In this document: positions 20,851-32,163 of the stretch, one piece after another
How positions within the stretch are numbered: position 1 is the first letter of the stretch
Layout: every line of letters begins with the position of its first letter
From: Nephrocerus scutellatus
Lineage: Eukaryota > Arthropoda > Insecta > Diptera > Pipunculidae
Length of the DNA stretch: 64,000 nucleotides
Reading direction: 5' to 3'
Assembly (NCBI GenBank): GCA_947095585.1
Contig: OX352763.1
Location: 37,188,010 to 37,252,009 of the forward strand
Position numbers and translations under genes: made by a program
The notes under the pieces: generated by a model
Seen by the model: the letters and a program-made list of their open reading frames with translations, nothing else
Databases searched by the model: none
What the model was told of the DNA's origin: nothing

Positions 20851-23625
20851 ACTATTTTATTGTTGTAAATGAAGGAGCAGACATCCCCAGAGTAGAATAT
20901 AGCTCGTTTTGATGTTGGTTGGAATGCGATCATTCAAATGAAAGTATTTTATCACACAACGATGATCAATTTGTTCCATGTTTAAAAATTCATTGAGAGC
21001 GTTCACTATCGACGGCTGCCGTACAAATACTAGACAACACAGCGTCGTCAAACGTCAAATTTAAGCTTTGTAAGGTTGGTACTTTCTACAAAGTCATTCT
21101 GTTTAAACAACAACCGCTATCTATACGACAAGTCGGGTACTTCTGGGACTACCCTCGCATATATTTTTTCTCCAATTGTGAGTCTTCGGGTGATTCCAAT
21201 TTTTGCTCATAATTAAACATCTATGCATTTGCCAATCATTCAGATACACTCTGGATATGAATGTGGCAGCGAAATCTTTACAAAAAAAAAAGAAAAAGAA
21301 AAAACTTTGATCTTAATGAGCCAAACAAAGTACACACACGACAAGACATTGTTTCACACCTGTGCACAAGTTTCACGCTTGCTTTACTGGCATTTTGGAC
21401 AATCGAATGATTTCACTACCCTTCCGACAGGTTATCACACTTTTCCCAACCTTCCACCAGAAATCCTTTAGTTCTCTTATCATCCAGAAGCTCAAGTTTT
21501 TTTATTCGCTTTCAAGGTCTATTTAACAAATGAATAAACATGACACCGACAAAAATAAATAGAAAAAAAAACTAACTGCCAAAAAGTAAAGAGTTTAAAG
21601 CGGGTTAGCTGGGTAAAATAAAAGAAATAAAAAGAATTGGAATTTGCAAATTCTGCAACTAAATTACTTTTTTTTTTGTAAAGGTAAGCAAATTAGCAAA
21701 TTTTTATTTTAGCCGACGAAATGACAATATGGGCAATGTGTACGATTTGTATTCTCGAATTAGCGTTCGAGGGTAGGAATAAATTAATCAAAGTGTTCAG
21801 CTGTTATCGATTGATTGCCTCTCTCTATCGACTACATATTATTCTGATAAACATTTTTGTCTTAATCGGATTGATCGGGTGATTGATTATGACATTATTA
21901 CCTACAGTTGAAGAACAATCAATCTATGAGTCAACCTTTGTACTGGAAGTTATGAGTAACTCGATTTGGAGGAGACTATGCAACATTCTACGACTTTTGA
22001 AGAGTAAGTATGATGAGAGAGATGATTCAAGATACAAATACTCCCACCCAGTGAGAACGGCTAAACTTCTCAAAACTCATATTCTGTAAAATAGTGATCG
22101 AACTCAGAAAAATCCGTCCAATTGCAAGCCGTTGGAAAGAAAACTGTTGTAATTCTATGTAAAGAAAAGTCATTAACCTCCATAACCAACTCCTATGATC
22201 CTTATACAATTTTTCTCCTCAATCTAGACATGTGTTTTTTAAACACTTAATCACTCAAGAGAGTTCCATGAAATTGTATTACATTTTATTATCAGCAAAA
22301 TCTCACCTTCCTACTCCCACATTTGTTGAACCAAAGTAGAAAAAAAAAACAACAACAATGTAATCAGAAGCTCAGTTAATTTCCGTTAAACGTTTGTTGG
22401 ATCAACTTTTGCTCTCTGATGCGCTGCGTTAAGCTGAGTCGACCAAGTCGAGCGTCACGTCACGTCAACCACCACAACCCTCCGGGACTGTCAGGCAGTC
22501 AGCCAGCCAGAACTCCCGACAACTCGTCACTCGTCAGACAGCACTTACTTGTGCCCACGTGTTTTGCGCTTCTGCCGGCCGGCGGCGATCGCTATGACGG
22601 TGATCAAGGGGATCAACCTGCGCATTGCGCAACAGTGCGTTGCGCACCACCAGCACTTAACCGTCTTGGGCGCTTGGGCTGTCTGATGTTCTCTCGCTCT
22701 CTGGACACCATTTATGATATTAATTACACGATCAATTAGAAGAAGGCACAAGAGAGAGAGAGAGACCAGATACAATAGGTGTAGATATTAATTTTCATTG
22801 AATGAAATCACGGATTGCTGGCTTGTCGGTCGATCGGTTATCACCTATTTTAATTTTATTGATTTATCGCTAGTACTTGTGATTGGCTTTAGCTTGTCAA
22901 AATTATACCCCCTACGCACATTGCGGTCCATTCGCCATGTAACCAGTATTTTTTCCTTACATACTTTTCACAAAAGATACAACCAGAAATGAGGAATTCA
23001 AGTGTTCAAGGTGAGTGACCGAACATTTCAACGTCGTACCACAACACCCATTGAATATCGGAATTATTGTTCAATTATTTAATGGCATTTCTTATTTATA
23101 CATAGTGTTTGGGGAGATTTTAATCAAAGAGATTAAGTTTTGCATTTAACTTTTTTTTTTTGTCTGGGTAAACTGATCAAAAATGCCACCGCCGCCGGCA
23201 CTGATGTGTACGTATGTGTGATCTAACACACATTTATTTGTATTAAGTAGACTTGATGGACTTCATAGACTGATTTACGCACGAACCAATTTCGATTGCT
23301 TGTTTATTGCCAAAAAAATAAAAAAATAAATAAATACAAAAAAAAAACAGAAATTGTACTAACAACTTAATGAGGCTAGTTATATGTGTATGTCTGAAGT
23401 TTTCGTATTCTTCTTTTTCTTCTTCTTTTACGAAATAGAAACACGTTTTCGACATTTAATCAGCTGATTTGGATATTCCGGAGAAATCGTGATGCCTTTG
23501 ACTGTTGCACTGTGGCGTTATGTGCCGCTGTGACAGACAGAAAGAATTTTTCAATGCAGGTTGAATTGCGACAGTTAAAGTTCTATAAATGAAGGAAAAC
23601 TTGTTTCTTAAAATAATTGTATAGT
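20851..23625. other. Non-coding, no recognised gene
   Basis: AT-rich DNA with A- and T-runs and a short (GA)n at about 22753-22764. A less AT-rich part at 22420-22720 holds overlapping ORFs on both strands without recognisable domains. I see no element ends. Confidence 0.5.
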
Positions 23626-23629
23626 ATAT

Positions 23630-24412
23630 GTACATAGATGGAGAGTTTAATAGAGAGATATGTAGAGTGTTATAGAGAGACAGAAAGAGTGTTATATAAG
23701 AAAGAGAATGAAAAAGTTATAGAGACAGAGAGGACGTTATAGAGAAATAAAGAAAGAGAGAGAGAGAGAGTTATAGAGAAAGAGAGTTATATAGAAAGAG
23801 AGAGAATTACAAAGAAAGAGATTGAGTTATAGAGAGAGAGGGACGAGAGAGAGAGAGAGAAATTTATATATAAAGAGACAGAGAGAGTTATAGAAAAAGA
23901 GAGAGTTATAGAAAGAGAGATGGAGAGAGAGTTACAGAAGGAGAGAGATTAATAAAGAGAGAGGGAGCGTGTGTGTTATAGAAAGAGGATGTTATAGATA
24001 CTATTTAGATAGTACGGCTGTTTTGGAGAGTAAGGATGTTTTGAAGAGTGAGGCTGGCTGTTTTAGAGAGAGTATGTTTAATGGAGAAAGTGTTTTAGAA
24101 CGAGTGCGAGTCGAGGGAGTGTTTTAAAGAGAGAAAAAGAGTGATAGAAAATTAGTAAGTGATATAGAGTATAGACTATGCAAGTGTGAGAAATAAAGTA
24201 GAAAATGTGTGTGATGAATGAGAATGTGAAAAATTAATGTAAAAATTAAGTGAGTGAGAGAGAGTGACTGAGTGATAGAAAATTAGTGAGTGTTAGAGAC
24301 AGAGCGAGACAGAGTGATAAATAGAAGGATCAGGGAGAGACAGAGAAAACAAGAAAGAGAGGGTGAAACAAAGAGAGAGAGAGGAGTAACAAAGAGATAG
24401 AGAGATCGCTAC
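23630..24412. repeat. GA-rich degenerate microsatellite
   Basis: About 780 bp of purine-rich sequence built from AGAGAGAGTTATAGAGAAAGAGAG-like words, with GTGTTATAGA and GTGATAGAAAATTAGTGAG variants toward the right. No coding capacity; such tracts can bind GAGA-type factors, but that is only an inference here. Confidence 0.85.
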
Positions 24413-24429
24413 ATGATCGATTTTGTTGG

Positions 24430-25180
24430 ATGATGATTGCATATCAGTAGACACGTGCTGCTGACGTTAAAGCATGTCTTATGCTCAAACCACGGTGCCT
24501 CCTATGAAAAGGATGTTAGTGTTTCAGAAATCAACAAATCTTTCATCATTGTCATTTCGTTCGCCGAGGCCGTGCTTCCCAATCATATGTCTGAGTCTTC
24601 ATTGTCGTTGCCTACCTTGGCATTCAAGTAGCCCATCACTTGACGATACATATCTCCGTTCGGCATTCCGTTCGCATTAAATACAGCGCTTAGCTTGTGG
24701 AAGTTGTCCTTATCATCCTCAGTCGAGGGATTCGTTGGGGCGTAACACTGTATGATCGTGACGCGCCGTACCTACTCTAGTTCGAAATCTGGCCGATAAG
24801 ATCTATCACCATGTGGGTGCCAGGAATTTAGGCCTCTGCGTGCTGTTGGCGTTAACAGCAGACCCATTCCAGATTTACGTGGACTGCCGCGGAGGGTTTG
24901 CCGGAGTAAAGTAGCACAGTGTTACACGTTGGAGATTGGTACTCTCACGCGTCAAACCATCTTACTTCACTCACTCCCAGTATGTCCAAATTATATCGAA
25001 GAAACTTCCTTCACTCCCTGAGTCAAGGAGCGTCTTCACATTCCAGAAACCAATCTTAGTCCGGGTAAAATAGCCAAAAATAGTCATTAAGCGATCACTA
25101 CCTATCCGAGGCATTGTGTCGGTTTCAGTAGCAGGCATTTTTCGGTACCGCAGGGTGCTAACCCACGTTACCTAGACTAG
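24430..25180 (-). mobile_element. RTE-like LINE endonuclease remnant
   Basis: Minus-strand pieces in order: TRTKIGFWNVKTLLDSGSE (~25010-25070), a segment resembling GSAVNANSTQRPKFLAPTW, then a Y-P-rich core, DDKDNFHKLSAVFNANGMPN and VMGYLNAKVGND (~24600-24710), and HKTCFNVSST near the left end. This is the order of an RTE-type endonuclease (NVRTL, GDLNAKVG, HKATW blocks). Stops and frameshifts are numerous. It is separate from the RT fragments at 3640 and 42090. Confidence 0.7.
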
Positions 25181-25379
25181 AAACGCTAGACCGTTCGCAC
25201 TTGCAATTTTAGCCTACATATATAAGCATTTATATACATAGTTGCCCGGGGACCAACACTAGGAGTTACAGCAAGCACTACATAACGAACTTGATAGTTG
25301 CGCTACTAGCTCAAACCAAGTTTTGAGCGGTCAGTAGTTTCCCGATCAATCGCAAAGCAGATGGTGTTACTGCCAGTAA

Positions 25380-25955
25380 ATCTACTGTTCATCGTGATCG
25401 TGATTCGTAGTGTCAAGCGACTAAAGCTGAAGAAATAATCACCACTTAACGCTTCGCAAAGGATTCACCGATTACAATTCGCGAAAGACCACATGACCTG
25501 GGATGTGCAACAAGATGGACCGGATCGCTATACCTCCACGATCTAAGAAAAGAGGAGCTCTCTTTTTAAACCGCCAACATAGCAGAAAAGAGGGCGTAAT
25601 AGTTTGGGCTGCAATATCTTATTATCGTACCACCATCGACTTATTGTTACAAAGCTCATGATAAGAAATAGCTACAAAGCAGTGTTGGAATCAGCTTTTC
25701 CGTAAATCCACAATCTTTTTAGAGCACTTTCGTGGATATTTCAACACGACAACGCTCCTATACACTACACACCGCTCGCAATGTTAAATCGTTTGTTGCC
25801 GGCGAAAAGGTTGAACTTTTACCATGGCCACCATATTCGCCACACCCTTACATTATAGAAAATTTCTGGAGCTGGCTCATACGAAAAGTGTAAGAAGTGT
25901 GGAAAACAAATTGATATGCTTCTAATCTATTGAAAGGCAGTGTATGTTGCGGGCG
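25380..25955 (+). mobile_element. Dead Tc1-like transposase
   Basis: Plus-strand reading, across frameshifts: LQFAKDHMTWDVQQ (near 25480), GVIVWAAIS (near 25595), FQHDNAPIHYT (near 25745-25770, second catalytic Asp), a segment like LPAKRLNF, PWPPYS with ENFWSW (third catalytic Glu, near 25855) and a VYE/CGKQIDM tail. The order and D...E residues match Tc1 (DD34E) transposases. In-frame stops and frameshifts make it a relic. TIRs were not identified. Confidence 0.75.
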
Positions 25956-28160
25956 GCCGCCGAGCGGATTTTTTTACTTAGATTTGGTGGTTCTTTTCAA
26001 TTCGAGTTCTTCTTGAATTTCTCCGTCTTCGTCTCATTTCATATTGTGTTGAATAAAACACAACACAAGATCACTTGTGAGTTATTGTGATCGTATCGTC
26101 GTACATATCAGAAGGAAAGCGGAAATCTGAAAGCAAACAACACACACACAAACACAATAAAAACAGACCTCCGTCACTTATGAATTTTGGGGTTTCAATG
26201 TTTGTTGTTGTTGTTTGGCATACTCAAGTGCACATTTTGGTTATGGATGGTTCTTCAAAAAACTTGAAGTGGGTCCGTAATGGTGGCGCGGTGGCGACTT
26301 GTAGTGCTGATTGCGGTAGACTGAACACTGAAACGTCCCGACCGACCGAATAGCCTCCTGGCTTCTTCCTCCTGTTGCTGCCACATTCTCTTCGTCCAGT
26401 GCACAAATTATTATTATGTAGAGGAGTAGGTAGAGTAGAGCTGGCGGCTTGAGCTTTTTGTCGTCATTCCGTCGCCGTAAGCGATGAATGGGACAGAAAG
26501 AAAGGAAAAATATGTAATTTGTTTCGTTCGTTTACCCGCCTACTACCCTTTTAACGATCGTAGAGCAGAGTCGATTGACCGATGGATAAAAAATCAAAGA
26601 AACAAATTTTTGGCAACCGAGCACATTTTTTGTGCGTGCGCTTGGCTCCACACGCACCGCACCTCTCACCTCTTGTGATTCTATCGTCATTACTCACGGT
26701 TCGTTATTTTTACATTTTTCCGTTCGTCGTCTTCGTTTCTCATCATTCTCTCTTTTCTGTTTTTTGCCAATTCAACCGACAGCAAAAGATTTCATTAGTT
26801 CTCGCTAATTCTTGGATTTCGTGGAATTTTTAATCTGAAAAAAATGGAATTTGAATTAATCCGAAACGCGGTCATTACCGCATACAAACCACAAACGAGC
26901 GTCGCTTGCAAATTTACATAAATTTCGACGATCTGTCGACGTGTCGTCGCTGTAATAATTGTGTAACAGGATACTGACGAAGGAATGCAATAAATCCGTC
27001 TACCTGCCTGCCCGCATTTTACACACAAATGTATTTGTTGAAAAAAAAAACAACAACAACAACAAACAAACCAAAGTACATAGATATCTTCTTACATTGG
27101 AATTAAAAAAAACCTGCAAATGCAGACAGGAGACCACTAGCCACAGGTCACATAATATGAATGATGCGAAATGGATATGGAGCTGTCGTCTTTATGGGGC
27201 GGTTTTGTCCTCCTCGAGGAGTGTGGCATGCGAATGCCACACACCATCGCCACCACACAGTACATTCCTTCCTAATTGTCGTGTAATTTCATTCATAATC
27301 AGAAGACGATGTCGACGAAAAAGAAGATCATTGTCAAGTTGTGCTTACTTTTGGAGACAATATACGAGTACAAGTACACCTCTGCTATACCTGAAACATC
27401 ATGTAGGCAAAGGAAATTCTATGCGATGACACGATTTTGACATGAGTACTGAGAATGAGCAGTCTGAAGCGCATCTCAGATTTGTTCCAAGTCTCTCCAC
27501 CCTCCCTGCTACTGCTAAGCATGTGATAAGTGAATGAAAGAATGAATGAATGAATGAATGAATGAATGTGGGAAGGAATGTTCAGTGTCCCGCTTAATTG
27601 CGGTTTCATTGATAACATAAATTCAAGAATGAGAGAATACTATACTGTGTCAACCGCAAGAAGCTTATTTCATAAAAAAAATTTCTCGAAATGTATACAA
27701 TCGACGACAGCTACAATGTTTACATTATTTATAAAATAAATAATTAAAAAGGAAATCAAAACAAACAAAAATCTGCATGATGTCGCAGAAGACAGCGCCA
27801 GCGCCAGCGCCAGCGCCGGTCTTGTTGTTGTCTAGATAAAATAATGCGATCGATTTCTTGTGTAATTAGCAGGCAAACAACACAACAACAACTGAGATAC
27901 CATTTCGAGAATGTTTCAGGCTGACCACTTATCCATATAGCATGGCTTAGTCAATTAACACTTCCAATATGTACAACAAATACTTACTTAACCGTTTAGG
28001 ACTTGCGTCAAAGGTAATTCTTAGGTATCTCTGACTCATTAGAAGGTAAAATTTGCGCACTTTCTCTTTTTTATCTATATCCTGGAAATCGACAGTAGTC
28101 CGCATTTTGAATGAATGTTGATATATCTGCCTGATATTTCTACTGGAGGGTTTTCGACGA
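25956..28160. other. Non-coding, no recognised gene
   Basis: Contains an (AATG)n microsatellite at about 27538-27567, a GCCAGC run at 27795-27817 and several AAC runs. ORFs of 60-156 codons overlap on opposite strands, with no domain signature. The 156-codon frame at 26959-27429 is Lys/Asn/Arg/Ser-rich and does not look like a folded protein. Confidence 0.5.
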
Positions 28161-28163
28161 TAA

Positions 28164-28230
28164 TGTTACGAAATTTAGGCTTTCGAGTCCGTATTATAAT
28201 CGTATGCGCTACTAACTACTTTTCGTAACA
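28164..28230 (-). repeat. 67-bp LTR-like unit of the gypsy relic
   Basis: On the minus strand it begins TGTTACGAAA and ends TTTCGTAACA, a perfect 10-bp inverted repeat in the TG...CA form of LTRs. It lies immediately after a polypurine tract, exactly where a 3' LTR should begin. At 67 bp it is far shorter than normal, so an internal deletion is likely. Confidence 0.55.
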
Positions 28231-28905
28231 TTACCCCCGAACAGATTTTTAGCACGCCCTCTAATGTTGTACCTTGCCAATCTGTTGATGCGGACAACTT
28301 CCTTTTTAAATCTGGGGTTTGGTTGAATCTGATAAACTGCGTCGCTGTTCCTTCTACCCAACTTTGCTGTGGTTTCTGTAGTTTCCATTGTCTGGTCTTG
28401 GAATTGTATAGCCAAACGAAATCTCCTTCCCGAAATTTTTCATAGTTCGCACGCAGGTGATTCAGTGTTTTTATTCCTTCATTACCATTCACGACGTTAT
28501 TCTTTACTGATCTATGGACATTGATCACCACTGGTCTTCGATCGGAATCCTTTGCATCTTGCCCTACTATTGGAGCTACAACTTTGTATCGATGCGTTTT
28601 CCCTCGAGCTTTTTGTTGTAGTTCTCTTCTTGCAGCACACTTCGCACACGCCCGGCACCAGTTTTCAACATCTCTGCGACAATTGACCCAAAAGAATCGA
28701 CTTCCTACTTCATCTAGTGTCCTTTGCTTTGTGAAGAACTTTGTTCACCAAATTCGTTGGTAACACTACCTTTGATTTGGTATACCGACCATCGGCAGAT
28801 TCCAATTGCCTTTTCAGTAGTCCATCTTTGAATCTCAATGACTGCCATTGAGCCCAGTAATCGTTGCTGTGGTGGTAGCCCAGCTAACATGTTCGTTGCC
28901 TGCAA
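28164..28905 (-). mobile_element. Ty3/gypsy relic: integrase ends plus tiny LTR
   Basis: Reading leftward on the minus strand: an integrase zinc-binding segment with RFFWVNCRRDVENWCRACA and CAARRE (near 28600-28700), then directly an integrase C-terminal segment with NYEKFREGDFVWLYN and a W-EG-ATQFIRF block (28330-28450). The catalytic core that should separate them is largely deleted. A polypurine tract TCGGGGGTAA (28231-28240) and an LTR-like unit follow. The DVENWCR...C..C style is that of mdg1/412-type elements. Defective. Confidence 0.7.
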
Positions 28906-28909
28906 CTCC

Positions 28910-29115
28910 CTGGTTACCAGGGACTCAATCGAGCAGTCATAGGGCAGGTGCGCATAGCACCCGTTATACCTAGACAGGCAATTCTTTGTAGCTTCTGAAG
29001 CTTAATTACCGTTGTCCGTTCAAGAACTTTCGGCCAGCATATAATGAGAATTGGTCTCACCATCATGGTATACATCCATGTATCATTTTGGGATTAAGAT
29101 CCTAAGTTCCGCCGT
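28910..29115 (-). mobile_element. LINE fragment between RT and RNase H
   Basis: Minus-strand reading gives MVRPILIICWP, then VIKLQKLQRIACLGITGAMRTCP. The order (R-P-I-L, L-Q-R-ACL-ITGA-R-TP) is that of the RT thumb-connection region in I/R1/LOA-type LINEs. It joins the gypsy relic with no visible spacer, so one has inserted into or been deleted against the other. Confidence 0.65.
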
Positions 29116-29395
29116 AGAGGCGTCTACAGGCCCACAGGGCCGTCTTTGGGAAGACAAGGGGCGTTATCAAGAAGCAATAGCGCCTTTTCTGGAAGACCTA
29201 AAAGAGACAAAACTCCAGTAAAAAAATTGTGGAGCCATTGTTCAAAGAATGCTAACGTCATCCAAGCATTTTTGTTAGCAATATTATTAACGATATTCAT
29301 TAATGTTGCCGTTATAATGATAACATTTCTGCTTCCATTGTATGCAATAATGCGATTTTTTTAGCTCTTTATAATTTTTAGAAAATTTCATTTTT
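29116..29395. other. Non-coding junction
   Basis: Short segment between the LINE scrap and the AT-rich block. A 72-codon frame (29146-29364) ends in a hydrophobic stretch but has no recognised domain. Confidence 0.4.
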
Positions 29396-29399
29396 TTAT

Positions 29400-30800
29400 T
29401 TTTTATTTTTTCCACTATTTAATGATTTATCGATATAAATGTTATTGTTGCAAAAAAAATTATAAGTTATTAGTATTTCGATAACACATTCAAAACATTC
29501 AGTATTTTGTTATCGAAAATATATTATCGATATTTTATACTATATTAAAATTGGAACATTATAGATATACATATAGTGTATTTCTGGTTTTAAGGTTAGA
29601 TTTTTTCAAAATAAAAAATATTATCGATATTCATTCATATTATAATATTTCCATTAGCCTTTTTTGTGATTGCAAGCTACAATACGATTATTTTCAGCAA
29701 TTCATAATTTTGGAGAAAGTTTCTTAAAATTATCACTAACCGGTTGAAATTATTCTCTTGCTATTTATCGATATATCGACAAAAATTTCATCATGTTATC
29801 GTTACTAAATATACAACTGAGGCATTTTTAATTCGATAACTTACTACCAATAGTTAGAATGTATTTATCGACTTCTTATATTTTTGATCATAATCGACAT
29901 ATTTTAAACAATATTGATTACTCGAAAATTATTGATTACTTATATCGATTGACGATTGTTCTTTTCTCCTGATATTTATCGATTTATCTATATAAATTTC
30001 GCAATGTTATCGTCGGTAAATATATAACTGAAGCATTTTAAATTCGATAACTCACTACCAATAGTAAGAATGTATTTTGTTTATTAATCAACTTCTTATA
30101 TTTTTGATCAACATCAATATATTTTATACAATATTGATTAATATTTCGTTTCTCCTACAATTGTTATCGTTGGTAAATTTAAAACGAAAGCATTTTAAGT
30201 TGTATGACTTTTCGAACTTGGAATTTTTGCAGATTTACCCATTACTGTATCTCCTGAGTCAGAAAAAGCGAAAATAAAAAAATATCTGTCCGTTTATGTC
30301 CACTCTACAGCCAAGACAAAAAACAGCAAAACAAAACAAAACAGCAGACAGCAAAAAACTCAAAAAGTATAGCACTTAGGAGACATCTGTTCAGTGCAAA
30401 ATAAATTTTTTTAAAAAAAAAACATAAAACAAACAAAAAAAAATGGAAAAAAAAAATTTAATATATATTTACTGAAGATTCCGGTCCTAATTTTTTTAAT
30501 CATCATCGATATCATAATCGATATATTTTATACAATATTTATATTATCCATAGATTTTCTGGATATTTTTTCATTATTCGAAAATTATCGATTACTTATA
30601 TCGATTGAAATTACTTTTCTCCAGCTATTTAAATTTAATGACATAAATATCATCACGTTAACGTTCATAAAAAGAAACTTTTCGATAACATAACGCCAAT
30701 ATTTCGTATTCATTTTGTTAAATTATCAACATTATCATATATTTGATCATCACCGATACTTATATTTTATTGATATTATCCATAGATATTCTGGATATGT
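29400..30800. repeat. AT-rich satellite-like block rich in ATCGAT
   Basis: The palindromes ATCGAT and TTATCGATA occur many times. A longer unit with ATTTATCGATTTATC...AATTTC..CATGTTATCGTTRSTAAATATA.AACTGA.GCATTTT...TTCGATAACTYACTACCAATAGTWAGAATGTATT appears near 29760-29870, again at 29970-30080, and partly at 30160-30200, a spacing of about 210 bp. The 30480-30800 part repeats ATAATCGATATATTTTATACAATATT and TATCCATAGATWTTCTGGATAT. No coding capacity. Confidence 0.65.
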
Positions 30801-31559
30801 GAAATTCTGATAACGCCATGCATGCGGATTTTTACACGTAATGAGCGCATGAATTACTCCTTAAAGTATTTGTCAATCATTACACCCTGTGTATCTATAT
30901 ACCTTTTCTCAATTCTCGAAATAAGGAACTTACACGACTACTTAATTTGTATTATGCAGCACAGTCAGCCAACAAACAAACCACAATGTATTGCAAACGA
31001 TAAAAAAGCTGATAAAAAAAAACTTCAAATTTTTATCATAGATATATAATTAAAAAGTATTTACTATAAAAAAAATAACAGCCTAAGGTGTGTCTGATGA
31101 TGATAACGACCGACAGGTAACTGCCCGACAGACGACTCGAGGAGAGGCACATTTGACACAAATATTGATAGTGTGTGATAAGGCAGCCTACGAAATGCAT
31201 TGTATAGTCAGCGGCACACTGCACAAAAGTGCAATGCGGAGAATTAAAAGGTCTCGTGAATGACGGTTTGACTGATGAAACTATTAACTGTTAGACACTA
31301 TTATTAAGTCAACAGCAATCGGGATCACGATCGAATTGTCAACGTCTGAGCCTACTCTTCTGGATGAGCGTGCGATTTGCATCAACACACAGTGCCACCA
31401 ATAATACAACAACTGATGTACAGGCGGACAGGACAGACCAGACAATCTGTTGGATCATATCTTGTAGCTCGAATGAAAAATTATTGTACTGCAGATGGCA
31501 TCCGTCCGTCGAATGGGTGTCATTGTCACGGCACATTTCGAGCAAATTGAGCGCTTGAA
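30801..31559. other. Non-coding, left flank of the errantivirus
   Basis: No element or gene recognised. The short overlapping ORFs at 31339-31620 (minus) and 31364-31558 (plus) have no domain. Confidence 0.5.
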
Positions 31560-31563
31560 TGCG

Positions 31564-31912
31564 AGTTATGTATACTTCAGCATCCCCAAACGAAGCATCC
31601 ACAAAAGACCGATATGACACGTTTCTGTCGGACGAAAATAGTTATCTCCACGAAACGTGTTGAATAACCATGTGACCAAGATAAGGAATAGCTGGGTGGT
31701 CTTAGGCAGTTCTTTGTCTTGTGCAAAAGCAAAAGCACAAAGTGCTGACTTATCATAATGACACGATATATATAAGTTACCATAGATTGTTTAAGGAGTG
31801 CTTTTTTCCGTTGACCGTCAAGTCAACCACATCTATTATTGCTCTAAGTTTTTGAGTTGAGTTTTTTGAATAAAGTTTTTTTTTAATACTAAGCTCGGAC
31901 ACTTCTTTATTT
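31564..31912 (+). repeat. 5' LTR (349 bp)
   Basis: Starts AGTTATGTATACTTC after TGCG and ends CTTCTTTATTT just before the primer site. It holds a TATATATAA box (31767-31775) and AATAAA (31869-31874), consistent with U3-R-U5. The first ~100 bp also encode the env C-terminus in the 3' copy; in this copy that frame is without its upstream part. Confidence 0.93.
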
Positions 31913-31929
31913 GGCGCAGTCGGTAGGAT
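31912..31929 (+). promoter_or_regulatory. Primer-binding site
   Basis: TGGCGCAGTCGGTAGGAT follows the LTR end, overlapping its last T. It starts with TGG, complementary to a tRNA 3' CCA. The sequence is like the primer site of the fly 17.6/297 group, which I recall as tRNA-Ser; the tRNA identity needs a match to tRNA genes. Confidence 0.8.
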
Positions 31930-32163
31930 AACTCTAAAACGGGTTATCCAGTGATTCGAATATAATTTGTTAAAATAACGCAGTGAAATTAAAAGTACAT
32001 ATTTAAAATTTACTTAGTACCTGTGAAATCAAATTTAATAAAAAAATTTCTCATTACATCTAACTAGCTTATGGATATATCCAGCTAGAATAATAAAGTA
32101 GTGTGAAGAATAAGAAACAAAACATATCCAACGAGACAGTGAAAAAAAAAAGAAATTAACTTT

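Noticed and set aside
23630..24412. GA-rich tract as a regulatory GAGA element
   Set aside because: It is a long decayed microsatellite; no promoter or gene next to it supports a regulatory role.
26959..27429. 156-codon ORF as a gene
   Set aside because: Low-complexity Lys/Asn/Arg/Ser composition, AAC and AAA runs at the start, no domain, overlapping minus-strand ORF.
31577..31783. 68-codon minus-strand ORF found twice (also 38032-38238)
   Set aside because: It is the antisense of the two identical LTRs.
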